NCBI GenBank assembly: GCA_023459055.1
Contig: JAEWVR010000004.1
Location: 314,891-378,890 of the forward strand
Length of the DNA stretch: 64,000 bases
Source of the DNA: Fibrobacterota bacterium
GTDB taxonomy: Bacteria > Fibrobacterota > Chitinivibrionia > Chitinivibrionales > Chitinispirillaceae
Reading direction: 5' to 3'
The notes beneath the pieces were generated by a model, which was given only the letters and a program-made list of their open reading frames with translations, ran no database searches and had not been told where the DNA came from. A program made the translations under genes and the position numbers. Shown one piece after another: positions 35,014 to 44,095 of the stretch. Numbering within the stretch: position 1 is the first letter of the stretch; each line of letters opens with the position of its first letter.

Positions 35014-35445
35014 TATACCTCCGAAATGTAAAGTGTCCAGTAATGGGGATTATCCAGCACTCATGTCACTTTTTTATATAGTTCAGTTTACACCCAAAGT
35101 TATGAACGTTGATATCTCTGCGCACTAGCAGGTTGAGAGAATATTTTGGACAATATCCGATTTCAAACTTCCGGTTATATCTGATAATTAACCATTGCAT
35201 AATTTCTTCCAATTTATTGATTTTCAACGATAATAAGAGCAATTCGATGATAATCTTTTGAATGTAATTCAGCATATATTATGCCCTTTATCAATTAATT
35301 AGACAACATTATTATGTCTTTTTTGCTATTGGCGTTTATCGTGAAATAACGTACAATAATAGGTATTTAGTCAGAATAAATGTGTGTAAGAATATTTTAT
35401 ACGAACACTGATATAACCAGCGTTGCTACGATACGGTTTTGAATT
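35014..35445. other. Intergenic region between two divergent kinase genes
   Basis: 432 nt, AT-rich. A 69-codon minus-strand frame at 35066-35275 has no ribosome-binding site of note and no recognisable features. No strong promoter, hairpin or repeat was seen. Confidence 0.5.
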
Positions 35446-37989
35446 ATGAATGATAGATCAGATGAAACAATACCTGTCAGAAATACAATGCACCGGCAAT
35501 TATTGACAAATAAGCCGGATCCAATTTTTATATTGGAAAACGATACTATCATAGAATGTACCGTTGAAGCATCTGATTTATTCCGTACAATTCCTGAACA
35601 AATTATTGGAAAGACACTGGCGGATATTTCTCCGGAATATCAATCTGATAACCACAGATCATCGGACTCAATTACCAGGTTTGCAGCAGATGTCACCCGT
35701 GAATCTTATATTGAATTTGAATGGACATTTTTGCGGTTTGATCAAACACTATTCACTGTTCAGGTTACGATTCAGTCGATCAAATCCTGCTCCAGGAGTC
35801 GAAGTATATGCATTCTGAAAGACCTTCGGCATTTAAAAGATACGCTTGCGATGTTGCATAAACAACAGGAACAATATCAGGACATCTCTAAGAGTAAAAT
35901 GGCAGAGGTAACATTGAAAGAAAGCGAGGAACGTTCTCGTTTACTTTTAGAAAATATTGGCTTTGGAATTATCATTGTTGATCCTATAACGCGTATTATT
36001 CAGCATGTAAACACATATGCATCACACCTGATCGGTGCATCTGCATCAGACATTACCGGACGCGTATGCCATGAATTTATTTGCCCAGCTCCGGACAATC
36101 ACTGCCCCGTCATTGATGAAAGAATGAACATCGAGCAAGCAGAGAGAACCCTCCTTACAATTGACAAAAGAAGCATTCCCATACTTAAAACAGCAAGAAT
36201 AATCACTCTTAGCGGAAACCAATTTCTTCTTGAATCGTTTGTTGATCTGACCCGCAGAAAGCAGATAGAATCAGATCTGCTTGATACCAACCGTCAGCTC
36301 GAAGAAACAACCGCGCGGGCCAACATAATGGCAGCACAAGCGGAGGCAGCAAATGTAGCAAAAAGCGACTTTCTTGCGAATATGAGCCATGAAATCCGTA
36401 CTCCCATGAATGGAATAATTGGAATGACAAACTTACTTTTAGAGACTGATTTAGATCAGGAGCAGCGAAATTATGCTGAAATCGTCCGATCCAGTGGAGA
36501 ATTACTTCTTACCCTGACCAATGATATTCTTGACATATCTAAAATTGAAGCCCAGAAACTTGATATTGTACCTATTGATTTTGATTTACAAAGTATGCTT
36601 GAAGATTTCGCAGCACAGTACTCCCGTAGAGCACGCGAAAAAGGTCTTGAACTACAATGGTCAATTGACAATGATGTTCCATTAAAATTATATGGCGATC
36701 CCGGCAGAATCCGCCAGATTATTGCTAATTTAACGGGTAATGCAATTAAATTTACTGAATCAGGTACAATTTCCATATTGTTATCACTTGCAGAGGATCA
36801 GAAGGACATTGAAATCAATCCGGGTAAACCGTTCAGACTAAAATTCATAGTTAAAGATTCAGGTATTGGCATCGCAGAAGACAAGCTGCCACTGCTTTTC
36901 AATAAATTCACTCAAATAGATGCATCACCGACACGTAAATTTGGTGGTACAGGTCTAGGGCTTGCCATATCAAAAGAACTTTGTACGTTAATGGGTGGTG
37001 AAATTGGCGTAAAGAGTACTCTTTCAGATGGATCTGAATTCTATTTTTATCTTCCATTGACTATATCAAAGCAACCTTTAGCCAACAGTGATTTCATTCC
37101 TTATGTTCTAAACGATAGTAAAATCCTTATTGTTGACAATAACGAAATCAGCAGACAAATTCTATTCCACTGGTTACAATCATGGAATATCAATGTGTCA
37201 ATTACAGACAGCAGTGCCTCGGCAATTGCTGTCATTGAGAAAGAACTTGAATTTGAAAAACCTTTTGACATTGTACTTATCGATTCCCGGATGCCTGAAG
37301 TGGATGGTGAATTTCTTGGAAAGTATATCCGTTCAAACCAGTCACTCAAAAATTTACAATTAATGTTACTGACATCACAGGGATACCGTGGAGATGTAGC
37401 CAGATTGGGGGCTATCGGTTTTAATGCTTACCTTTGCAAGCCTTTCAATCATACTGAATTGCGTGAAATGCTTGTTTATTTGTTAAGTAACCGGAACACA
37501 GGGACAAACCGGGTATTGACACGTCATACAATAAGGGATGCTCATATTCCAAAGCTTCCAAATATGACCAGTACTCATAAACAGGAACAGTCGGAATTCG
37601 ATCCTGCTGAATTAGATAATTTAAATATTAAGGAGATCGATCAAGCCCCGATATGGGATCTGACAAAAATGATCGAGCATCTTTTCGAGGATGAAAACCT
37701 GACAAAGAAAGTAATACACGATTTTTTAGCCGATATACCACAGCAGCTTCAAAAAATCCGTGAACATATCGAATCTAACGATACATCAAATCTTGAAATC
37801 AGGGCTCATACTATAAAAGGTGCATGCTCAATACTGGGTGCTGAACGAATGAGAATCATTGCAAAAAGCCTTGAACAGGCAGCACACAATGGACTTACAA
37901 TGCATTACCAACGATTATTTGATGTATTGAACAGTCAATTTTTGATTATCAAAATAAAAATGAAACAGGAACTGGATGCAATGGAATAA
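35446..37989 (+). CDS. Hybrid sensor histidine kinase, PAS-PAS-HisKA-ATPase-REC-HPt
   Basis: 847 residues without TM segments. PAS1 is ~15-130 and PAS2 ~165-280; PAS2 carries a Cys-rich stretch CHEFICPAPDNHCPVID. A coiled coil leads to HisKA (~305-370; FLANMSHEIRTPMNGIIGMT) and the ATPase domain (~415-535; FGGTGLGLAISKEL). The receiver (~560-680) has acceptor Asp in LIDSRMPEVDG but reads IVDNNEIS, with Asn where the second acidic pocket residue is usual. The C-terminal HPt (~745-835) has IRAHTIKGACSILG. This is an unorthodox phosphorelay kinase whose final phosphate goes to an unknown response regulator. Divergent from the 32338-35013 kinase. Confidence 0.9.
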   Translation: MNDRSDETIPVRNTMHRQLLTNKPDPIFILENDTIIECTVEASDLFRTIPEQIIGKTLADISPEYQSDNHRSSDSITRFAADVTRESYIEFEWTFLRFDQTLFTVQVTIQSIKSCSRSRSICILKDLRHLKDTLAMLHKQQEQYQDISKSKMAEVTLKESEERSRLLLENIGFGIIIVDPITRIIQHVNTYASHLIGASASDITGRVCHEFICPAPDNHCPVIDERMNIEQAERTLLTIDKRSIPILKTARIITLSGNQFLLESFVDLTRRKQIESDLLDTNRQLEETTARANIMAAQAEAANVAKSDFLANMSHEIRTPMNGIIGMTNLLLETDLDQEQRNYAEIVRSSGELLLTLTNDILDISKIEAQKLDIVPIDFDLQSMLEDFAAQYSRRAREKGLELQWSIDNDVPLKLYGDPGRIRQIIANLTGNAIKFTESGTISILLSLAEDQKDIEINPGKPFRLKFIVKDSGIGIAEDKLPLLFNKFTQIDASPTRKFGGTGLGLAISKELCTLMGGEIGVKSTLSDGSEFYFYLPLTISKQPLANSDFIPYVLNDSKILIVDNNEISRQILFHWLQSWNINVSITDSSASAIAVIEKELEFEKPFDIVLIDSRMPEVDGEFLGKYIRSNQSLKNLQLMLLTSQGYRGDVARLGAIGFNAYLCKPFNHTELREMLVYLLSNRNTGTNRVLTRHTIRDAHIPKLPNMTSTHKQEQSEFDPAELDNLNIKEIDQAPIWDLTKMIEHLFEDENLTKKVIHDFLADIPQQLQKIREHIESNDTSNLEIRAHTIKGACSILGAERMRIIAKSLEQAAHNGLTMHYQRLFDVLNSQFLIIKIKMKQELDAME

Positions 37990-38383
37990 GATTTCATCCT
38001 GCCACATATCATTGAATATTAAGAGGTTGATATACGGTACTGGCAACCCCTGCTTCTTTGCATGAGAATCACACTGCTCTCCATTAAATATTTATTTATT
38101 ATAGCAAACGCAAAACTATTACACCTTTTTTAGTCACTAACAAGTGGGTTGATTAAAATTATCCATTTTGTAATACTGATAACAATTTCACTTTTTTACA
38201 GCCATTCAGCAGGTGTACATAAAAAACACAACCCGCTCTCTAAAATTTATTTTATTTTAGCGTTCATAAAAATACCAGACGGCTATTATTTCAGCCATGT
38301 ACCATAAAAGTGGCTGTAAGCCCCTGGATAACCAATAAGTAAGTAGATATGTCAATAACTAAATAAAGCAGAAAGGGAGACGT
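37990..38383. other. Intergenic region upstream of the GH8 gene
   Basis: 394 nt. No convincing gene. It holds a GGCTATTATTTCAGCC imperfect hairpin (~38281-38296) in the leader of the GH8 gene and AT-rich promoter-like sequence, but no GTACAC-N5-GTGTAC palindrome, only an isolated GTGTAC half near 38214. Confidence 0.5.
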
Positions 38384-40372
38384 ATGCTTAAACTAATCAC
38401 AAAATTTGCAACAGTGCTCGTAACAACACTATCGTTTTTGCATGCACAGAATCTACTATCAAACGGCAGCTTCGAAGACGGGGTCGGCGGAGGATGGAAT
38501 CTCTATGTTGATGGAGGAAACGGGGGTGCGGGAACTTTAGAAAGCGTGACATCCGAAGAGGCGCAGCATGGATCAAAATTTGCCAGAGTCAATACAACAG
38601 CAGTTGTAGATAGTAAAAACTGGTATGTCCAGTTTCAGGACCCAAGCTGGGCTGCAGAAGCCGGGGTTGAATACCACATTAGTTTCTATGCGAAGGCTGA
38701 TGATGTGAGAACGATCCAGGTAGCAGCAGCTGGAGGACCGGCATCAAACTATACGTATTATACAGGTTCGGAATTTGTCCTTGGTAAAGAGTGGAAAAAG
38801 ATCGACTTTTTTTACAAATCAGCAGCCACAGGTACCGATTCACTCAATTTCAACATTTATTGCGGTTATGCTGTTGGAACATACGATTTTGATAATGTTG
38901 TCATCGAATCTGTCAGCATGAAATTTCCATCCACAATCACGCCGCCTTCAAAAAGTGCATGGGAAAGCGGAACACATAGAAACCTGTTTACAGAACTTGG
39001 CTATTCCCAGGAACAGGTTGACGAAAAGGTGAACAGTACATTTCAGCAGCTATTCTTTGGTGATCGTACCAATGAAGTTGTTTACACTGAGGAAGGCGAT
39101 GATCTGGGTTACATAACAAAACCGGGAAGTGGTAGCATCATTACTGAAGGACAAAGTTATGGTATGATGATTGCCGTACAGATGAACCGTCAGGATATAT
39201 TTGACAGACTGTGGAAGTTTGCCTACACTAAAATGATGCACCAAGAAGGACCGCGTAAAGGCATTTTCTCATGGAAACTTGAGGAAAACGCTCCACATGC
39301 AATGGTTGATCCAAATCCGGCACCTGATGGTGAAGAATACTTTGTTACATCACTGCTCTTTGCTGCGAAACGATGGGGTAACAAAGAGGGAATTTTTAAT
39401 TACCAGGAGCAGGCGGATAACATTCTTAACACAATGCTGAACTTTGTTCCAAATGAAACAGTTGTTGCAGAGATTGACAAAGAGCATGCAATGATTCTTT
39501 TTACCCCTGATGCCCAGTCAACACGCTACACAGATCCAAGTTATCACCTTCCGGCATTCTACACAATATGGTCAGAACTTGCTACAAACGATAAGGATTT
39601 CTGGAAAAAAATGGCAGACACAAGCCGGGCATTTTTTAAGAGGGCTTGCCATGAAACAACCGGTCTGACAGCGGATTATGCAGCTTTTGACGGTACCCCC
39701 TACCCGGTGGATTTCAACCGTTTTGCAGGATGGTATCACTCTGATTCATGGCGTGTTCCAATGAACATTGGGATGGATTATGCATGGTTTAAAGCAGATC
39801 CATGGCAGCTTGAATATTCACAAAGACTTATGACCTGGTTTGCAAGCCAGACTCCTGATTACAAACAGACATACTCTATTGATGGAACCGCGCAGTCTGA
39901 AGAGGAAGGTTCCATGGTTACATATAATGCATCACAGGGACAGGTCGCATGCAACGCGGTTGCTGCACTTGCAAGCACCGATACCATCGCCTGGAAATAT
40001 GTTGACCGTTTCTGGAAACAGGCAACACCTACAGGTGAATGGCGCTATTACAGCGGTCTTTTGCATATGTTAAGTTTACTTCATGTTAGCGGTAATTTTA
40101 AAATCTGGGGTAACCCGGCACTTCCTGTCAAGGAATTCAGATCGGTCACAAGCTTCCAGAGTAAAGAACTCAGGGGTACAGCCCGCATACTTGATATATC
40201 AGGAAAAACAATTGGTACAGTGGATCTTGGAAAAGGTACTGCTGTGTCTTCGATAAATGGTAGTATCCTGAATAAATTTAACGTACGTAATCGTTCGAAT
40301 GGTGTTTACTTTATCAAGGCAATTGACGAAAAGGGTAATAACGTTGTTAAACAGATTACAACGGTAAAATAA
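38384..40372 (+). CDS. Secreted GH8 enzyme, exo-oligoxylanase type, with N-terminal CBM
   Basis: 662 residues. The signal peptide ends about residue 21 (LHA-Q). Residues ~24-180 are a CBM4/9-like jelly roll (NLLSNGSFEDG opening, YDFDNVVIESV end). Residues ~190-575 are GH8: candidate general acid Glu255 in ITEGQSYGMMIAV, Asp315 in APDGEEYF, and Asp454 in YHSDSWRVPMN. The PDGEEYF form is the one I associate with reducing-end xylose-releasing exo-oligoxylanases (EC 3.2.1.156) rather than GH8 endoglucanases, so short xylo-oligosaccharides are the likely substrate. The C-terminal ~70 residues (ARILDISGKTIG ... GVYFIKAIDEKGNNVV) are a sorting-like domain. AAAGGGAG precedes the ATG, and a strong terminator follows. 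Single-gene unit. Confidence 0.87.
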   Translation: MLKLITKFATVLVTTLSFLHAQNLLSNGSFEDGVGGGWNLYVDGGNGGAGTLESVTSEEAQHGSKFARVNTTAVVDSKNWYVQFQDPSWAAEAGVEYHISFYAKADDVRTIQVAAAGGPASNYTYYTGSEFVLGKEWKKIDFFYKSAATGTDSLNFNIYCGYAVGTYDFDNVVIESVSMKFPSTITPPSKSAWESGTHRNLFTELGYSQEQVDEKVNSTFQQLFFGDRTNEVVYTEEGDDLGYITKPGSGSIITEGQSYGMMIAVQMNRQDIFDRLWKFAYTKMMHQEGPRKGIFSWKLEENAPHAMVDPNPAPDGEEYFVTSLLFAAKRWGNKEGIFNYQEQADNILNTMLNFVPNETVVAEIDKEHAMILFTPDAQSTRYTDPSYHLPAFYTIWSELATNDKDFWKKMADTSRAFFKRACHETTGLTADYAAFDGTPYPVDFNRFAGWYHSDSWRVPMNIGMDYAWFKADPWQLEYSQRLMTWFASQTPDYKQTYSIDGTAQSEEEGSMVTYNASQGQVACNAVAALASTDTIAWKYVDRFWKQATPTGEWRYYSGLLHMLSLLHVSGNFKIWGNPALPVKEFRSVTSFQSKELRGTARILDISGKTIGTVDLGKGTAVSSINGSILNKFNVRNRSNGVYFIKAIDEKGNNVVKQITTVK

Positions 40373-40383
40373 CACTTTTTATA

Positions 40384-40429
40384 AACCTCATCAGATGCAT
40401 CTTCCACTCCAAATCTGATGAGGTTTTTT
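40384..40429 (+). terminator. Rho-independent terminator of the GH8 gene
   Basis: AACCTCATCAGA (40384-40395) and TCTGATGAGGTT (40414-40425) form a perfect 12-bp stem with an 18-nt loop, followed directly by a T-run to 40429. It starts 11 nt after the GH8 stop codon. Confidence 0.92.
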
Positions 40430-40869
40430 ATTGCCCCAACACCAGCAAGGGGCACTCTTATCCAGCTTCCCGTTATTTTTACGTAACACATTGTAATTAT
40501 TAAAAACAGGTGCAATAACTCAATAATGCAAAAACAGTGAAGATCATCCATAAGATAACCATACATCGATCAATTGACAGCAACAACAAATAAGTCTTTA
40601 ATATTTTGAAGGTTATGCAATCGGAAGTATAAGGACTGTTTCAAGGCGCTATATTATAGCATTTTTTATTTCATTATTCAAGTACATAATTTTAAAAAAA
40701 CACCATTTTTGTAAAAAATTTTGTTATTTTTATGTTAGTTCTACAATAATTATGTCATGTGTTCAGAGAACTGCACATTATTGAGTGCTTCAATTTTATG
40801 ATGATTTATCAATAAATCAAAGCGACTGAAGCTATTAATCAAAAGATTTTAACGTTTGGGGGGGTTTTA
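40430..40869. other. Intergenic region upstream of the rhodanese gene
   Basis: 440 nt, AT-rich, with no gene or repeat that I can support. The rhodanese start is preceded by a run of seven G (TTTGGGGGGGTTTTA), an unusual but workable ribosome-binding site. Confidence 0.5.
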
Positions 40870-41775
40870 ATGAAGAGTGGTGTACTAAAGAGAGGATTTG
40901 CAGCAGTTCTCCTTTTTGTTACTCTTATTTCTGCCGGTGAACTTTCATCAAGAATGGTTTCGACTGGGTGGCTTAGAACGAATCTAAATAAAGATCATAT
41001 TCGGATACTCGATGTCCGGCCGGTTGGAAAATATTATAGCAACCACATTCCAAGGGCATCGTATTTGAATGCAGAATCCGTCAGGCTTTCAATAAATGGT
41101 GTACCCTACCTTCCGATTTCACAACAGGCGCTTTCCAATTTACTTGGAGAAATAGGAATAAGTGAATCATCTACGATTATTATATATGGCAGTCAGGATG
41201 ACCTTGAGACTTTTTACCTCGTGTGGTTACTTGATTATATCGGACACAGGGATGTTGCAATCCTTGAGGGTGGTTATGAAAAATGGGAGCGTGAGAATCG
41301 TCCACTTACTCAGGATCTTCCAGCTGTTGAACGGGCTAAATACCAGATGCCGTCAAAACTTGTTGATGATATCAGGGTTGATAAGAAAAGCGTTTTGAAA
41401 TCCATTCACAATGGTACATCCCTTATTATCGATGTTACATCACCGGAAACGTATGCCGGTATTGATGGTATCTGTAAACGTAAAGGTCACATAAAAGGTG
41501 CAATTAATCATTACTGGAAAAACGATGTCGAGAATTTGTACCAATGGAAAAGCATTGACTTTTTAAGAAGATCCTACAGCAGAACGCCATCAAATGAAGG
41601 CAAAAAAGTGATTCTTGTTTGTGATGATGGGTGGTCTGCAGCGCACACCTATTTTACCCTTAAGTATATCATTGGTGAAACCAATGTTGCCCTCTATGAT
41701 GGTGGTATGGGAGAATGGGCAAACTCCAACGATCTGCCAATGGAAACCAGTGATGTAGAAGTATCATTCAGATAA
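40870..41775 (+). CDS. Exported two-domain sulfurtransferase (rhodanese)
   Basis: 301 residues. The N-terminal hydrophobic segment (GFAAVLLFVTLISAG) suggests export to the periplasm. Domain 1 (~25-145) is the non-catalytic rhodanese fold (IRILDVRPVGKYYSNHIPRA). Domain 2 (~165-290) has LIIDVTSPETYAG and the active-site loop VLVCDDGWSAAH with Cys251 in the expected place. The layout matches thiosulfate/3-mercaptopyruvate sulfurtransferases. With asrBC about 6 kb on, a sulfur-metabolism link is possible but not shown. A long palindrome separates it from the ABC operon. Confidence 0.87.
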   Translation: MKSGVLKRGFAAVLLFVTLISAGELSSRMVSTGWLRTNLNKDHIRILDVRPVGKYYSNHIPRASYLNAESVRLSINGVPYLPISQQALSNLLGEIGISESSTIIIYGSQDDLETFYLVWLLDYIGHRDVAILEGGYEKWERENRPLTQDLPAVERAKYQMPSKLVDDIRVDKKSVLKSIHNGTSLIIDVTSPETYAGIDGICKRKGHIKGAINHYWKNDVENLYQWKSIDFLRRSYSRTPSNEGKKVILVCDDGWSAAHTYFTLKYIIGETNVALYDGGMGEWANSNDLPMETSDVEVSFR

Positions 41776-41782
41776 CCACCTG

Positions 41783-41837
41783 TTATCCATAATCTGGTAG
41801 GGGCTGGTCGCGACCAGCCCCTACAGATTATGGATAA
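41783..41837. repeat. 52-nt near-perfect palindrome with GGGGCTGGTCGCGACCAGCCCC core
   Basis: The arms TTATCCATAATCTG and CAGATTATGGATAA enclose TAGGGGCTGGTCG/CGACCAGCCCCTA with one extra G on the left side and essentially no loop. It sits between the rhodanese stop and the ABC ATPase start and would form a very stable hairpin or cruciform. Similar GGGGC-type palindromes are dispersed in many bacterial genomes. Confidence 0.8.
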
Positions 41838-41982
41838 ATATGCCCGAATCCACCCTGTCGACATAATCAACATTCTGATTCGCCAGCGTTTTATTTACAC
41901 AACGCAATATTACCAGCCAACCGCGCGAAATTATATTTATTGCAGGTATTTGGTACAATTCATTTACAGAGAGTTTACTATC

Positions 41983-42684
41983 ATGGCAAACAACAACGTC
42001 ATAGAACTTGAAAATGTTAAGAAAGAATATAACCTTGGTCAAACCCTTGTGAATGCGCTGAATGGCGTTTCACTCACTGTTTCCAAAAATGAATTTCTTG
42101 CCCTGAGCGGACCGTCCGGATCAGGAAAAAGTACAATTTTAAACATTATCGGATGTATTGATACACCGACATCAGGTTCGGTCGTGATCAACAACAAAAA
42201 TGTCGTTGATTTATCAGACAACGAACGTACACGGTATCGCCGGGTAACAATCAGTTTTATTTTTCAGTCTTTTAATCTGATTCCTGTACTTAACGTATAC
42301 GAAAACATCGAACTTCCACTGCTGCTTCAGAAAATGACTGACAAAAAAGAGCGCCATGAACGCGTAATGCATTTTATTTCAGAGGTCGGCCTGACAGACA
42401 GAATAAAAAATAAACCGGGAGAGCTAAGCGGTGGACAGCGCCAAAGGGTGGCAATAGCGCGTGCACTTGTTACAAAGCCGATCATGGTGCTTGCAGATGA
42501 ACCAACAGCAAACCTTGATTCTGTCACCGGTGGTAAGATTCTTGACCTGATGCAGGAAATCAACAGCAGAGAAGGTACTGCGTTTATTTTTTCAACACAT
42601 GATTTTCAGATTGTTGAGCGTGCCAGACGGATTGTCAAAATCAGGGACGGGCGTATTATCAGTGATGAAACAAAGGCGGCATAA
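41983..42684 (+). CDS. ABC transporter ATPase, LolD/MacB type
   Basis: 233 residues from the ATG at 41983 (AGAGAG upstream); a longer reading frame back to 41830 runs into the palindrome and is not credible as coding. Walker A is GPSGSGKST, the signature LSGGQRQRVAIARAL, Walker B VLADEPTANLD, and the H-loop STHD. It belongs to the MacB/LolD/FtsE group, which energises non-canonical permeases that work on envelope substrates rather than pumping across the inner membrane. Three nt separate it from the first permease. Confidence 0.92.
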   Translation: MANNNVIELENVKKEYNLGQTLVNALNGVSLTVSKNEFLALSGPSGSGKSTILNIIGCIDTPTSGSVVINNKNVVDLSDNERTRYRRVTISFIFQSFNLIPVLNVYENIELPLLLQKMTDKKERHERVMHFISEVGLTDRIKNKPGELSGGQRQRVAIARALVTKPIMVLADEPTANLDSVTGGKILDLMQEINSREGTAFIFSTHDFQIVERARRIVKIRDGRIISDETKAA

Positions 42685-42687
42685 CGT

Positions 42688-44085
42688 ATGGTTGCATTAC
42701 AAATTGCAGTTAGAACTTTAATGCGCCGTAAGGTGCGCATGCTGTTGATAGGCTTACTTGTGATGCTTGGAACGATTCTGATCATCTTCGGGGAAACATT
42801 TACATTATCTGCAGGATACTATTCAAAACGATCCATCATCGACCATTTCACTGGAGACATAATCATTTACGCAGATAAAGCAAAAGAAAAACCATCACCA
42901 TTTTCCTTTACAACACCATTGCCTGTAATCAGTAACCCAGCAACAATTGAATCGTGGCTTGACAGTAGCAGCTATGTCAAGCACCATGTAGCTATCGCCC
43001 AGAATTATGGTCTTATGTCAATTGATAAAAATGGCAAAAAACAGGATGTCCCTTTTATTTTCTACGCTGTCGAACCAAAACGCTATACCGATGCATTTCC
43101 TAATATAGATATAATCGAAGGATCTTTTTTCGACACTGATAACAAAGGCCCCGCTGATGGTGTCGTGCTCAGTGAGTTTCAGGTAAAAAATTATCGGGAT
43201 AATTACAGCACAGAATTCAGAAGCGGCGACAAAGTAACGTTATTAAGTCTGAGTGATGGTGGATCGGTAAATGCATTGCCTTCGGTAATTGCTGGTGTTT
43301 ACAAACCCAAATATTACTCAAATGTCTTTAATTATATCAATTTCATTAATACCGCAACGTATGCAAAGTTATATAACTTTACCGGTGTTCAGTCAGAATC
43401 AATGCCGCAAAGCCTTAATGATGCATTAAAATCAGAGAGTGAGGATGATATCTTCGGACTTGCAGATGCCTCATTCGATTCAATTGCAACATCATCACTT
43501 GTAAAGCAGGAGCTGACCGGATACACACTTATCGCCGTACAACTTAATAACGCCTCGGATGCAAAGACATTTGTAAACGATCTTTCCAAAAAGGGATTCG
43601 CCATTAAAACTGCCGATTGGAAAGAAGCATCCGGATTCTTTGCCTATATTGCTGATACAATCCGGGCTGTAATTTACAGCGCTACATTCCTGATTTTTCT
43701 CATTGTTGTATTTATACTCATGAATACGATGATCATCAATGTACTTGAACGTACCGGTGAAATCGGAACACTGAGAGCGATTGGTGGAGAAAAATCGTTT
43801 ATCATGTCAATTTTTCTGGCAGAATCATTCATTTTAAATGGAATAGCAGCAGTTGCAGGAGCTATTATCAGTTTTGCTTTGATACTGCTTTTCAGAACCG
43901 GAATAATGCTTCCTGATATTATGCAGCAATACCTGACCGGTGGTGCAGTAATGCCGCTGCTTCTTTCACCTCAGCCGTTTATTGAAGCATTGGCAATAAT
44001 TCTTTTTGTATCAACAATTGCGACAATCTATCCGATAAAGGTCGCAACTGCGATTACGCCATTAAAGGCAATGTCCGCAAAATAA
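42688..44085 (+). CDS. FtsX-like ABC permease (LolC/E or MacB type), first
   Basis: 465 residues: one N-terminal TM (~18-40), a large periplasmic domain (~45-310) and three C-terminal TMs (VIYSATFLIFLIVVFILMNT; AVAGAIISFALILLF; IEALAIILFVSTIATIYP). The FtsX-domain signature NVLERTGEIGTLRAIGGEKS follows the second TM. It pairs with the second permease and the ATPase as a heteromeric LolCDE-like complex. AAAGG lies before the ATG. Confidence 0.88.
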   Translation: MVALQIAVRTLMRRKVRMLLIGLLVMLGTILIIFGETFTLSAGYYSKRSIIDHFTGDIIIYADKAKEKPSPFSFTTPLPVISNPATIESWLDSSSYVKHHVAIAQNYGLMSIDKNGKKQDVPFIFYAVEPKRYTDAFPNIDIIEGSFFDTDNKGPADGVVLSEFQVKNYRDNYSTEFRSGDKVTLLSLSDGGSVNALPSVIAGVYKPKYYSNVFNYINFINTATYAKLYNFTGVQSESMPQSLNDALKSESEDDIFGLADASFDSIATSSLVKQELTGYTLIAVQLNNASDAKTFVNDLSKKGFAIKTADWKEASGFFAYIADTIRAVIYSATFLIFLIVVFILMNTMIINVLERTGEIGTLRAIGGEKSFIMSIFLAESFILNGIAAVAGAIISFALILLFRTGIMLPDIMQQYLTGGAVMPLLLSPQPFIEALAIILFVSTIATIYPIKVATAITPLKAMSAK

Positions 44086-44095
44086 GGAAATCGTT

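Noticed and set aside
35066..35275. 69-codon minus-strand frame between the two hybrid kinases
   Set aside because: No motif or signal peptide, and composition like intergenic DNA.
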